Positions 8,022-16,310 of a DNA stretch of 64,000 bases are shown here, in pieces. Source of the stretch: Anaeromassilibacillus senegalensis (GTDB taxonomy: Bacteria; Bacillota; Clostridia; Oscillospirales; Acutalibacteraceae); assembly GCF_001261775.1 (NCBI RefSeq), contig NZ_LN868538.1:930001-994000 (forward strand). Reading direction: 5' to 3'. The notes below the pieces were generated by a model. That model was given only the letters and a program-made list of their open reading frames with translations. It was not told the DNA's origin and made no database searches. Position 1 is the stretch's first letter. Each line of letters starts with the position of its first letter. A program made the position numbers and the translations under genes.

Positions 8022-9496
8022 ACAACATAACGAAAGTATTCCCCGGTGTAAAAGCACTGGATGGAGTCACTTTGAAAGTGCGGCCCGGCAGCGTGCATGC
8101 TCTGATGGGAGAGAACGGCGCGGGAAAATCGACCTTGATGAAATGTTTGTTCGGCATATACCACGAAGATGGCGGAGAAATCATCTTTGATGGAAAGAAG
8201 CGCACCATAAACACATCCAAGGAAGCTTTGGATCTGGGAATTTCGATGATACACCAGGAATTGCACCCGATCCGATTCCGCCCGGTCATGGAAAACATCT
8301 GGCTGGGACGGTTCCCGATGCGCGGCATCGCGGTGAACAAAAAGGCGATGATCAAGCAGACAAAGGAACTGTTTAAAGAAGTAGACCTGGACATCGATCC
8401 GGAGGTATTGGCGGGAACGCTGTCTGCGTCCAACCTGCAGTTGGTGGAGATTGCGAAGGCCGTCAGCTATAACTCGAAGATAATCATCATGGATGAGCCG
8501 ACGTCGTCCCTGACGGACAACGAGACGGAGCACCTGTTTAAAATTATACGGCAGCTGCAATCGAAAGGCTGCGCAATCATCTACATCTCCCACAAGATGG
8601 AAGAGATTCTGAAGATTTCGGACGAAGTCACGATCATGAGAGACGGCCAGTATGTAGGCACATGGCCGGCGAAGGAACTGACAACGGACCTGATCATCAA
8701 CCGCATGGTTGGACGAGACATGACGAACCGGTTCCCGCCGAAGACATACACGCCGGGCACGGAAGTGGTTTTGAAGGTGGACGATATCTGTTCGCCGCTG
8801 CCGAAGTCGTTCCAGCATGTGTCGTTTGACCTGCACAAGGGAGAAATTCTGGGCATCGGCGGTCTGGTAGGCGCACAGCGTACCGAGATGGTCGAGGCTT
8901 TGTTTGGTCTGCGTGAGATTGTATCCGGCAAGGTGGAGAAGGACGGCAAGCCGTTCCACATCAAGTCGGTTCGCGACGCAAAGGCGCATGGACTGGCCCT
9001 GCTGACGGAAGAGCGGCGTGCGAGCGGCGTGTTCGGCATTCTGTCGATTGAGGACAACACGGTCATTGCGGCGCAGAAGGACTTTGCAAGAAACGGCGTG
9101 CTGCAGGAAGGCAAGCGCTACAAGGCGGCAAAGGAGTCCAACGAGAGCATGCGCACAAAGACGCCGAGCATGGAAGAGCTGATGCAGAACCTGTCCGGCG
9201 GTAACCAGCAGAAGGTGTTGATCGCCCGCTGGCTGCTGACGCATCCGGATATCCTGATTCTGGACGAACCGACGCGCGGCATCGACGTCGGTGCGAAGTA
9301 CGAAATCTACACCATCATGCACGACCTGATTAAAGAGGGCAAATCGATCATCATGATCTCCTCTGAGATGCCGGAGCTGCTGGGCATGGCAGACCGCGTT
9401 ATGGTCATGTGCGAAGGCCGCGTCACCGGCATCCTCAGCCGCGAAGAGGCCGACTCTGTCCAGGTCATGCGCCTGGCAACCGCGTTTATGAAATAA
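7997..9496 (+). CDS. mglA: Sugar ABC importer ATP-binding protein, MglA/RbsA type (two ATPase domains)
   Basis: 499 residues, the normal size for the tandem-ATPase class that energises galactose, ribose or xylose import. First domain: Walker A 'GENGAGKST', signature region 'LSASNLQLVEIAKA', Walker B 'IIIMDEPTSSL'. The second domain has a degenerate P-loop 'IGGLVGAQRTEM', a strong signature 'LSGGNQQKV' and Walker B 'ILILDEPTRGIDVG', the usual asymmetric pattern. Start at ATG 7997 after GGGAGGTG. Followed by the permease. The periplasmic-type binding protein that normally precedes it is absent, so the sugar cannot be assigned; MglA-like is by overall similarity (galactose/methyl-galactoside group). 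Confidence 0.93.
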   Translation: MGEYVLEMNNITKVFPGVKALDGVTLKVRPGSVHALMGENGAGKSTLMKCLFGIYHEDGGEIIFDGKKRTINTSKEALDLGISMIHQELHPIRFRPVMENIWLGRFPMRGIAVNKKAMIKQTKELFKEVDLDIDPEVLAGTLSASNLQLVEIAKAVSYNSKIIIMDEPTSSLTDNETEHLFKIIRQLQSKGCAIIYISHKMEEILKISDEVTIMRDGQYVGTWPAKELTTDLIINRMVGRDMTNRFPPKTYTPGTEVVLKVDDICSPLPKSFQHVSFDLHKGEILGIGGLVGAQRTEMVEALFGLREIVSGKVEKDGKPFHIKSVRDAKAHGLALLTEERRASGVFGILSIEDNTVIAAQKDFARNGVLQEGKRYKAAKESNESMRTKTPSMEELMQNLSGGNQQKVLIARWLLTHPDILILDEPTRGIDVGAKYEIYTIMHDLIKEGKSIIMISSEMPELLGMADRVMVMCEGRVTGILSREEADSVQVMRLATAFMK

Positions 9497-9529
9497 CTTT
9501 TAAATTTGAAGAAAGAAAGGATCATTCGC

Positions 9530-10756
9530 ATGCAAGAAGGAAAAACCGTCCAGCGCAGATCGTTCGCGCTGGCATTTGTCGGTACCGGAGCGGTACTCGC
9601 CGTGCTCGGCATTCTCCTGCATTTCATTTTAGACGCAACCAAAACCTTTGACCTGCCCTGGTTCATCCTGGGCATTGGACTGGCCGCCGTGCTGTACGGC
9701 GTTTTCCAGCTCACCAAGGGCACCCGCCTCACCCCCACCATCGCCTTTTCCGGAAAAACCGCCAAGCGGTTCCTGACCAACAACGCGATCATGTTGGCAC
9801 TCATGGTACTGATCGTTGTGATCTGCTTCCTTGAGCCGCGCTTTATGCAGATTCAGGTGCTGCTGGACATCCTGACGCAGTCCTCCACCCGCCTGATCAT
9901 CGCCCTGGGCATCTGCTTTGCCCTGCTGATCGCCGGCACGGACCTGTCCGCCGGTCGCATGGTCGGCCTGGCGGCGGTCATCTCCACCTCCATGCTGCAA
10001 ACGGCTACATACGCCAACCGCTTCTATCCCGACCTGCCCCAGATTCCGGTGTTTATCCCGATTATTGCGGCAATCGCGGCTTGTATGCTCTTCGGCGCGC
10101 TGAACGGCTTTTTGGTGGCCAAATACGACATGCACCCCTTTATTGCGACGCTGGCGGTACAGGTCATGATCTATGGCGCGTGCTCCCTGTACTTCGACCT
10201 GCCTCCGAACAACTCCCAGCCGATTGGCGGCGTCCGCGCCGACTTCACCGCGCTGGGCCAGACCCGGCTCTTCCAGATTGGCTCTTTCAACGGCATTTCC
10301 ATCCTGATCCCGATCGCTGTGCTGTTTACCGTCGCGATCTGGTTCGTTTTGAATAAAACCGTGTTTGGCAAGAACGTCTACGCCATCGGCGGCAACCGCG
10401 AAGCGGCGGTCGTGTCCGGCGTCAATGTGTTCAAAACCATCCTGTTCATCTTTATTCTCGCGTCCTTTATGTACGGCGTGGGCGGCGTTTTAGAGGCTGC
10501 CAGAACCGCGGGCGCAACCAACAACTATGGCAACGGCTATGAGACGGACGCCATCGCGTCCTGCGTGGTCGGCGGCGTTTCCCTGAACGGCGGCATTGGT
10601 ACGGTCGGCGGCATCGTCAGCGGCGTGCTGATCTTCACCGTCATCCAGTACGGCCTGCAGTTCATCGGCATCAGCCCGATGTGGCAGCAGATCATCAAAG
10701 GCGTGATCATCGCCGTCGCGGTTGCCATCGATATGTCAAAGTACAAGAGAAAATAA
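9530..10756 (+). CDS. mglC: Sugar ABC importer permease, MglC/RbsC type
   Basis: Start taken as ATG 9530 (MQEGKTVQRR) because AAAGGA sits eight bases before it; a TTG at 9506 would add eight residues. It has about ten membrane segments; the family loop 'GTDLSAGRMVGLAAVI' and 'AIGGNREAAVVSGV' are characteristic of BPD_transp_2 permeases for galactose/ribose. The N-terminal pair of helices and the basic linker (residues 15-85) make it longer than E. coli MglC, a form seen in Firmicutes. Pairs with the ATPase 33 bases upstream; two hairpins end the operon. Confidence 0.92.
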   Translation: MQEGKTVQRRSFALAFVGTGAVLAVLGILLHFILDATKTFDLPWFILGIGLAAVLYGVFQLTKGTRLTPTIAFSGKTAKRFLTNNAIMLALMVLIVVICFLEPRFMQIQVLLDILTQSSTRLIIALGICFALLIAGTDLSAGRMVGLAAVISTSMLQTATYANRFYPDLPQIPVFIPIIAAIAACMLFGALNGFLVAKYDMHPFIATLAVQVMIYGACSLYFDLPPNNSQPIGGVRADFTALGQTRLFQIGSFNGISILIPIAVLFTVAIWFVLNKTVFGKNVYAIGGNREAAVVSGVNVFKTILFIFILASFMYGVGGVLEAARTAGATNNYGNGYETDAIASCVVGGVSLNGGIGTVGGIVSGVLIFTVIQYGLQFIGISPMWQQIIKGVIIAVAVAIDMSKYKRK

Positions 10757-10778
10757 GGAATTCTCATGAAAGTGTGGA

Positions 10779-10862
10779 ACGGGGGACGCCTGCAGGGCGT
10801 CCCCCGTTCTCCCTGTATAAACCGGAAAGGGCGGAGCCATTGCGGCCCCGCCCTTCCGGTTT
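10779..10862 (+). terminator. Tandem hairpins ending the importer operon
   Basis: A perfect 12-base stem at 10779-10807 is followed by a second at 10820-10861 (AACCGGAA...TTCCGGTT with one bulge) that runs into TTTT. The second is the better Rho-independent terminator. Confidence 0.7.
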
Positions 10863-10914
10863 TGGATAAGGAAGAATTTATGAAAAAGAGTCTTGCAAGC
10901 ATTTTGATTCGGCG

Positions 10915-12612
10915 TTACTGGCCGCTGGCCTGTACCAGCGCGACATCCGCCGTAAAGGTTTTACCCGTCAGGTCGTTGACCACCGTGAGCGTCACTTTTT
11001 CACCCGGTTTCTTCTTGCTGACGTACGAGGTAATCGTGGAGCTGCTGGTGATCGCTTTGTCGTCGATCTTGGTGATGATGCAGCCCTGCGTAATACCCGC
11101 GTCGGCAACCGACTGGTTGTTGATGGACGCGACATACATGCCGGGGGTCAGGCCGTAAAAACGAGCGGACATGCTGTCCAGATACTGGCCGGAGATGCCG
11201 AGCACCGCGCGGTCCTTGACGTAACCGTAATCCTTGAGGTTGCTGATCACAGGCTGTGCGTCATCGATCGGGATGGCAAAGCCGAGTCCCTCATAGCCGG
11301 TTGCAACAATCTTGCTGGAGTTGATGCCGACCACCTGGCCATACATGTTGACCAGCGCGCCGCCGGAGTTGCCGGGGTTGATCGCAGCGTCCGTCTGGAT
11401 GCAGTCCATGGTGTAGCCGTTTTCACTGTTGGTGATCTGGCGGTTCAGCGCGGAAATATATCCGACTGTAACGCTGGAGCTCAGCTCCAGGCCGCCCGGG
11501 TTGCCGATTGCCATGACCGTGTCCGCGACCTTCAGGTCACTGGAGGAGCCGAATTCGGCGGCGGTCAGGCCGGTGGCTTCTATTTTAATGACGGCGAGGT
11601 CTGTAATGGTATCGCTGCCGATGAGTTTTGCCTCATAGCTCTTGCCGTCGGAGGTAATCACTTTCAAAGAGGTTGCGCCGTCCACCACGTGCGCGTTGGT
11701 GATAATGTAGCCGTCGCTGGTGGCGATCACGCCGGAGCCTTCACCGACCGGGGAAACCTCATCGCCCGCTTCTTCCTGCTGGCGTCCGCCGAAGAAGTAT
11801 TCGTAGCTGTTGGTGGACTTCTGATAATTCTGAATGCAGACGACGGAGGGAATCACCTTTTCCGCGATCTGCTGTAACGTCAGCTGGCCGTTAATGGTTG
11901 CGGTGGGCTGGTTGTTATCCACCAGCTTGTTAATGGTGAAGGCCGGATCCGTCGAGCTGCCGGAGTTGTTCACAGAGATATACCCGTTGTTGATCAGTGC
12001 CACAAACCCGCCGATGGAACCGACGGAGATCATCAGGCAGGCCATCACACCCGCGATGACTTTCAGCGCGGTCTTCTTGCCCTTGCCCATGGGTTTCTTT
12101 TCCTTTTTGGGCTTGGGCTGCGCCGCGTAAGCCGGCTGCGGACTCTGGTAGCTGTGGTAGTAATCGCCCTGCCACATCACCTGGTTCTGACGTCCGCTGT
12201 AGTTGTTCGGCTGCTGCTGCGGTTGGTAGGAACCGCCGTAGGTATACTGCTGGGAACCGCCGTGCAGATTGGAGTACGCGCCGTAGGGGTACTGCTGGCC
12301 GTTTGCCGGGCCGTTCGACCCATAGCAGGAGTAATTGCCCTGCTCCGGCTGGTTCTGCGTGTACTGGCCCGCGTTGTCCGCCTGCCAGGCATTCATAACG
12401 GGTTCCGTTTGGGGTTCTTCCGGAGCCGCGGCTTCCGCCGCCGGTTCGGAATGGGATTCCGCCGCGCTCCAATGGTATTCGCTGTTTTCCACAGGCGCGC
12501 TGTTTGTGGTGGATTCCTGCGTGGAAGCGTTCATCGGTTCCGCTGTATCGTGTTCCAGGCTGTTGTCGAAGCCTTCATTGGGAGTATGGTTCATTTCGTT
12601 CGGATTATACAT
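10915..12612 (-). CDS. htrA: HtrA/DegP-like membrane-anchored serine protease with PDZ domain
   Basis: 565 residues. Residues 1-170 are cytoplasmic, rich in Gln, Asn, Tyr, Pro and Ser and probably disordered. A single membrane segment follows ('ALKVIAGVMACLMISVGSI'), then a trypsin-like domain outside the cell. The triad is His308 in 'TNAHVVDG', Asp338 in 'TDLAVIKI' and Ser416 in 'NPGNSGGALV'. A PDZ domain ends the protein ('GLTPGMYVASINNQSVADAG'). HtrA proteins degrade or refold misfolded exported proteins. It is monocistronic. The long low-complexity head is the usual Clostridia form. Confidence 0.95.
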   Translation of the reverse strand: MYNPNEMNHTPNEGFDNSLEHDTAEPMNASTQESTTNSAPVENSEYHWSAAESHSEPAAEAAAPEEPQTEPVMNAWQADNAGQYTQNQPEQGNYSCYGSNGPANGQQYPYGAYSNLHGGSQQYTYGGSYQPQQQPNNYSGRQNQVMWQGDYYHSYQSPQPAYAAQPKPKKEKKPMGKGKKTALKVIAGVMACLMISVGSIGGFVALINNGYISVNNSGSSTDPAFTINKLVDNNQPTATINGQLTLQQIAEKVIPSVVCIQNYQKSTNSYEYFFGGRQQEEAGDEVSPVGEGSGVIATSDGYIITNAHVVDGATSLKVITSDGKSYEAKLIGSDTITDLAVIKIEATGLTAAEFGSSSDLKVADTVMAIGNPGGLELSSSVTVGYISALNRQITNSENGYTMDCIQTDAAINPGNSGGALVNMYGQVVGINSSKIVATGYEGLGFAIPIDDAQPVISNLKDYGYVKDRAVLGISGQYLDSMSARFYGLTPGMYVASINNQSVADAGITQGCIITKIDDKAITSSSTITSYVSKKKPGEKVTLTVVNDLTGKTFTADVALVQASGQ

Positions 12613-12734
12613 AAGACCTCAAATCCTTTCCAAAAAAGTTTTATCGTCATGTGGTTTATTCTGTTCTCTTTGGTGTGTCTTTATTATCGCAGTGCATTGT
12701 GACCGCTGTGTGAAGGCTGTTTTATGTTTTGCTG

Positions 12735-12985
12735 ACAAATAGGCGAAGACCTCCGGTCAGGCCGCGCCTACGGCGATAATCGTTTTCACCTGACAGATAA
12801 CGATTCAAAATGTGTTTCTCCACCTTTCTAAAAGGTGGCGGGTTCAAAGGGCAGGGCCCTTTGTCGTTCTCCGCAGAGAACGAAATTCTTGTTCCTGAGA
12901 AGAGCGAGTGGGAACGAGTGATATTGTTGTATATAGACCTTTCATGTTGTCAGAGCTATTGCAAAATGCATTTTGCAAATAAATT
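12735..12985 (+). repeat. Dispersed structured intergenic repeat, copy R2
   Basis: Hairpins at 12820-12838, 12845-12863 and 12865-12882 and the conserved end at 12895-12923 match R1 in order and spacing while the stems differ by paired changes. A 5' module with GACCTCCGGTC and GCCTACGGCG (about 12750-12785) is also found in R3-R5. It sits between the divergent htrA and toxin-antitoxin genes. Confidence 0.8.
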
Positions 12986-12987
12986 TA

Positions 12988-13027
12988 TTGACATTGTGTT
13001 TACACTATTAATAAATCATGCTATTCT
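12988..13027 (+). promoter_or_regulatory. Promoter of the toxin-antitoxin operon
   Basis: TTTACA at 12999-13004, 17 bases, TATTCT at 13022-13027. An overlapping TTGACA (12988-12993) offers a second -35. Autorepression by the antitoxin would be expected here. Confidence 0.55.
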
Positions 13028-13059
13028 GTATATAACAGATTGAAAAGGGGGCGCTATGT

Positions 13060-13326
13060 ATGGCACAGACAAATATCAATATCCGCATGGATGAAAATCT
13101 GAAGCGGCAGTTCGACCACCTTTGCAACGAACTCGGTTTAAACATGTCAACGGCGTTCAATATTTTTGCAAAAACCATGGTGCGGCAGCAAAGAATTCCT
13201 TTCGATGTAGCGCTTGACGTTCCCAACGCGGAAACTTTGGCCGCAATTGACGATGTAAATAACGGTCGCAACCTCAGCAAACCGTTCCACAGCGTGAAGG
13301 AGCTGATGGAGGATTTAAATGCTTGA
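13060..13326 (+). CDS. Antitoxin, RelB/DinJ family
   Basis: 88 residues from ATG 13060 after AAAAGGGGG. The N-terminal ribbon-helix-helix, 'QTNINIRMDENLKRQFDHLCNELGL' then 'NMSTAFNIFAKTMVRQQRIPFDV', is diagnostic of DinJ-type antitoxins. The C-terminal part should wrap the toxin and inhibit it. The stop overlaps the toxin start by eight bases (ATGCTTGA), the usual coupled arrangement. Confidence 0.92.
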   Translation: MAQTNINIRMDENLKRQFDHLCNELGLNMSTAFNIFAKTMVRQQRIPFDVALDVPNAETLAAIDDVNNGRNLSKPFHSVKELMEDLNA

Positions 13327-13591
13327 CATCCGCTATTCAGCCAAATTTAAAAAGGACTATAAAGCTGTTATCAAGCGCGGCTATCTTCCCCAATTGCTGC
13401 AAGCGGTTTTGGAACTTCTTTGCAGTGAACAGCCCTTGCCCCCCAAATATAAGGATCACAATCTATCCGGTAACTACGAAGGGCATAGAGAATGTCACAT
13501 CACACCGGACTGACTGTTGATCTATAAGATTGAGCGTGAAATGGTAACCTTATTATTAACCCGTACTGGTACGCATAGCGATTTGTTTTAA
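13319..13591 (+). pseudogene. YafQ/RelE-type mRNA interferase toxin with an in-frame TGA
   Basis: Starts 'MLDIRYSAKFKKDYKAVIKRG', a YafQ-type toxin. A TGA at 13511-13513 stops it after 64 residues ('HITPD*'), but the same frame continues for 25 sense codons to TAA at 13591, giving 'LLIYKIEREMVTLLL...GTHSDLF', the expected family C-terminus. Family members have Trp at the TGA position (D-W-L-L-I-Y), so one TGG to TGA change explains it. The lost part holds the catalytic C-terminal His, so the 64-residue product should be inactive. Pseudogene is the likeliest reading; TGA read-through or sequencing error are alternatives. Confidence 0.85.
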
Positions 13592-13616
13592 AATATCACT
13601 TACATCTTAATGAATA

Positions 13617-13644
13617 GGGGCGGCGTCCGTAGATGCCGCCCTTT
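13617..13644 (+). terminator. Hairpin after the toxin gene
   Basis: GGGCGGC...GCCGCCC stem with ten-base loop then TTT; a close sequence relative ends the gene at 14276-14641. Confidence 0.55.
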
Positions 13645-13826
13645 CCAGCTATTGCCCTGTATTCCTCTTTTTAAACCGTAAAATCTGATTTTTACCCCCG
13701 AAACTTCCACCCGGTTGCGGCTAAACCATAACTAAACCAACGGATTACACGATTCAACCAGCAATCGGTTGCATGCGACAGCATGATGATGATATTATGA
13801 AAGCAAATATACTGGGGGTGCTGCTA

Positions 13827-14222
13827 ATGGAGAGAAAAACACTCGGCATGATGATTGCCGAATTACGAAAAAATCAGGGTATGACACAGCTTGACCTTGC
13901 AAATAAAATGGGCGTCACCGATAAGGCTGTTTCAAAGTGGGAACGGGATCTGTCCTGCCCGGATGTAAACGCGTTTCCCCATCTGGCGGATGTTCTCAAT
14001 GTCTCTGTCAATGAACTGATGCAAAGTAAAACGGAGAACCGCTCTCCCAAAAAGAACGTCAAAGAGATTATTCGACTGCTATTCAAAGGGGTCGCTCTGG
14101 CAATGGGAATTGCTGTGGTTGTCCTGTCCGTTTTGGATGGATTGGAAGCAAAATCAGGCATAACGATGCTGGGAATCGGTTTGACCTGCCTGGCGATTGA
14201 TACATTACAAGATAAAGAATAA
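13827..14222 (+). CDS. XRE-family regulator with a C-terminal membrane segment pair
   Basis: Start at ATG 13827 after GGGGGTG. Residues about 5-65 are a classic HTH_3 domain ('LRKNQGMTQLDLANKMGVTDKAVSKWERDLSCPDV'). The remainder, after a basic linker, has two hydrophobic helices ('GVALAMGIAVVVLSVL' and 'GITMLGIGLTCLAIDTL'), so the regulator is likely membrane tethered. This HTH-plus-TM form is common in Clostridia; targets are unknown. It is followed 54 bases later by an unrelated small gene in the same direction. Confidence 0.88.
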   Translation: MERKTLGMMIAELRKNQGMTQLDLANKMGVTDKAVSKWERDLSCPDVNAFPHLADVLNVSVNELMQSKTENRSPKKNVKEIIRLLFKGVALAMGIAVVVLSVLDGLEAKSGITMLGIGLTCLAIDTLQDKE

Positions 14223-14275
14223 GTGAACCGGCCCGCTTGCCCGATACACATATAAAAGGAAAAGGAGCCGCGAAA

Positions 14276-14641
14276 ATGCGCGACGATACAAAAGAAGAAC
14301 GGAACAACGCTTTACAGGTTCTCGTTTCAACCCTCCGCCGGTGCGAGAATATCCAGCCCAAATTTACGGAGGGAACCCCGCAGCACTCCCTGCTCCGCAA
14401 CCGGATCAAAGCGCTGACCATCGCGAAATCCCTGTTATTAAATGAATCCGTTTCGGACTCTTATACAAAGGAAGATCTATTAAAAGCATTGCCGCCCCTT
14501 TCCTCCATCATCAGCAAGTGCGAAAAGGCACAACGCAAGTTCACGGAGGGGACGCCGCATTACAGGCGCTTCCAAAAAATGATTACGGCGGTGCGTTTTT
14601 CCGAAACCCTAATCTTAGATGAAATCGATAGAAACGGCTGA
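14276..14641 (+). CDS. Unknown protein made of two copies of one repeat
   Basis: Start at ATG 14276 after AAAAGGAG. The 121-residue protein is an internal duplication: 'LRRCENIQPKFTEGTPQHSLLRNRIKALTIAKSLLLNE' style sequence in residues about 18-60 and the same pattern ('SKCEKAQRKFTEGTPHYRRF' ...) in about 75-117. Each unit has a Cys-Glu pair, the constant KFTEGTP turn and a following amphipathic helix. No signal peptide or membrane segment. I do not recognise the family. A GC-rich terminator follows directly. The gene lies among small regulators in a region that looks accessory. Confidence 0.8.
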   Translation: MRDDTKEERNNALQVLVSTLRRCENIQPKFTEGTPQHSLLRNRIKALTIAKSLLLNESVSDSYTKEDLLKALPPLSSIISKCEKAQRKFTEGTPHYRRFQKMITAVRFSETLILDEIDRNG

Positions 14642-14657
14642 TTTCAGCCAAATAAAG

Positions 14658-14690
14658 AGGGCGGCGTCCGCGGACGCCGCCCTTCTTTAT
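14658..14690 (+). terminator. Rho-independent terminator
   Basis: Perfect GC-rich palindrome (AGGGCGGCGTCC/GGACGCCGCCCT, 14658-14682) followed by TTCTTTATT, ending the preceding gene. Confidence 0.8.
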
Positions 14691-14722
14691 TATAAGCAAT
14701 AATCAATTGTGTTTTCACCAAC

Positions 14723-14932
14723 TCAGACTTTTTCATCATCATCCAAAAAGAAAAAGCCTTCATATTTACAGCCCATCGCTTCTGCAATTTCCACAAGTTC
14801 CTTTTCAGAGAAATTGTCACGTTTAAATTTATTATATAGATTTGAAGGGGACGTACCCAATTTTTTCGCTAACTGTACTGCCGTCATTTGTTTTTTTACT
14901 AATAGTATTTTTATCTTTTCTGCCATTGCCAT
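14723..14932 (-). CDS. Small XRE-type HTH protein (copy A)
   Basis: 69 residues consisting of little more than one helix-turn-helix: 'MTAVQLAKKLGTSPSNLYNKF' with a C-terminal 'CKYEGFFFLDDDEKV'. Start ATG 14932, with GAGGGGAC upstream on the minus strand. It is a paralogue of the gene 59 bases upstream at 14991-15197. The acidic or polar tail after the invariant Cys-Lys-Tyr-Glu-Gly-Phe is shared. Function is presumably transcriptional; targets unknown. Confidence 0.85.
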   Translation of the reverse strand: MAMAEKIKILLVKKQMTAVQLAKKLGTSPSNLYNKFKRDNFSEKELVEIAEAMGCKYEGFFFLDDDEKV

Positions 14933-14990
14933 ACGCTACAGTCCCCTCATTTTTTGCAAGCTTATTTCTTAGTGTATTTATAATTCTATT

Positions 14991-15197
14991 TTAGATTTTC
15001 TCATTGTTATCCAAAAAGAAGAAGCCTTCATATTTGCAGCCCAACACTTCTGCAATTTTCTTCAATTCATTTTCAGAAAAATTATCGCGCTTATACTTCC
15101 CATACAGGTTAGATGATGATGTTCCCAACAGCTTTGCCAATTGCACCGACGTCATATTTTTCTTTACTAAAAGAACCTTAATCTTTTCTGTCATCAT
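14991..15197 (-). CDS. Small XRE-type HTH protein (copy B)
   Basis: 68 residues, about 70 percent identical by eye to copy A, with 'MTSVQLAKLLGTSSSNLYGKY' as the HTH. Start near ATG 15197 (MMTEK). The upstream 180 bases are AT-rich and free of genes. Local duplication followed by moderate divergence is the simplest history; both may bind the same or related sites. Confidence 0.85.
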   Translation of the reverse strand: MMTEKIKVLLVKKNMTSVQLAKLLGTSSSNLYGKYKRDNFSENELKKIAEVLGCKYEGFFFLDNNEKI

Positions 15198-15380
15198 ATC
15201 AATTTATTTCCTTTAAATTTCATTTTTCATAAGTATAACGTTTAAAAATATAAATTTCAAACGTAAAAGCGCTATAAAATAACTTTTAAATTATACATAC
15301 GCCTTGACAATATAAGTAAAAAATGATATTTTATAACTAACAAGCGTGATACTATAACATAAGAAAGCGATGGATGAGAA

Positions 15381-15680
15381 ATGAAAAAAATTTTATCAGA
15401 CCTCTACTACGGCAACCTCTGCCCCAACGAAAGACCTTTTTATGCAACCTCTGCCTATAACAAAGCCGTAAAAACGCTCTTTGAATGCGAGGATCATCTG
15501 CTGACGCATCTGGAAGAACCGCTAAAGGACTATATGAAACGCTACCAGCAGGCGGAAAGCCAGATGCAAACCATCACCATCGAGGAAACATATCTCGACG
15601 GGTTCCGCACCGGCGCACGCATCATGCTGGAGATCCTCACGGAGGAATCCGAACGCACCCGCTCCCTTGTGGAATCCTGA
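15381..15680 (+). CDS. DUF6809-like small cytoplasmic protein
   Basis: 99 residues, all helical in appearance, starting 'MKKILSDLYYGNLCPNERPF', which matches my memory of a widespread Clostridia family of unknown function (DUF6809). Ends 'ARIMLEILTEESERTRSLVES'. Start at ATG 15381 in 'gatgagaaATG'. In other genomes such genes often lie near phage-like or regulatory genes. No function proposed. Confidence 0.75.
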   Translation: MKKILSDLYYGNLCPNERPFYATSAYNKAVKTLFECEDHLLTHLEEPLKDYMKRYQQAESQMQTITIEETYLDGFRTGARIMLEILTEESERTRSLVES

Positions 15681-15818
15681 ATCCCTTTCTTCCCCTGTTG
15701 TATAAAGGGACATTTTATCTTATAATAGGACTTGCTTCCGGTTTTTGCTGCCAGTTTCTGGCGGATGAAAAATTCGGGCCGATTGATTTGTATCATACAT
15801 AGAGAGGAGGACGCCAGT

Positions 15819-16310
15819 GTGGAAAAATTGGAGCAGGCATTTCCGGAATTCCCGGAGCTGCTGCAAAAGTATTCCGCTATGGTGCTGCGCGTCGCGTTCG
15901 CCAACGTGAAGAACATGCAGGACGCGCAGGACATCGCACAGGACGTCTTCCTGAGCGTGCTGACCAAGCAGCCTCAATTTGAGAGCGAGGAGCACGAAAA
16001 GGCGTGGCTGATCCGCGTCACCATCAACCGATGCCGCAACCACGCCAAGAGCTTTTGGAATAAGCGGACGGAGGGCCTTTCCGAGGACCTGAGCTACATG
16101 CCGAAGGAAGAAACCGGCGTACTGGAAGAGGTTTTAAAGCTGCCCAAAAATTACCGCAACGCCATTCACCTCTATTATTATGAAGGATACAGCATCAACG
16201 AGATTGCCGACCTTCTGCATAAAAAGCCCGCTACGGTGGGCACCTGGCTGGCGCGTGGGCGCACGGCCTTAAAAAGTGCGTTGAAAGGAGGATTTGACGA
16301 TGAAGCCTGA
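15819..16310 (+). CDS. ECF-type RNA polymerase sigma factor
   Basis: Start is the GTG at 15819, nine bases after GAGAGGAGG; longer frames lack a site. 163 residues with region 2 ('LRVAFANVKNMQDAQDIAQDVFLSVL') and region 4 ('LPKNYRNAIHLYYYEGYSINEIADLLHKKPATVGTWLARGR'). The downstream gene overlaps by 11 bases and has a membrane segment, so it is the likely anti-sigma or sensor partner. The pair would activate a regulon, probably including itself, on an envelope signal (inference). Confidence 0.92.
   Translation: MEKLEQAFPEFPELLQKYSAMVLRVAFANVKNMQDAQDIAQDVFLSVLTKQPQFESEEHEKAWLIRVTINRCRNHAKSFWNKRTEGLSEDLSYMPKEETGVLEEVLKLPKNYRNAIHLYYYEGYSINEIADLLHKKPATVGTWLARGRTALKSALKGGFDDEA

Noticed and set aside
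12630..12960. Possible CRISPR-like or phage remnants in the repeat-bearing gaps
   Set aside because: Repeats are dispersed, not regularly spaced, and no cas, integrase or phage gene is nearby.
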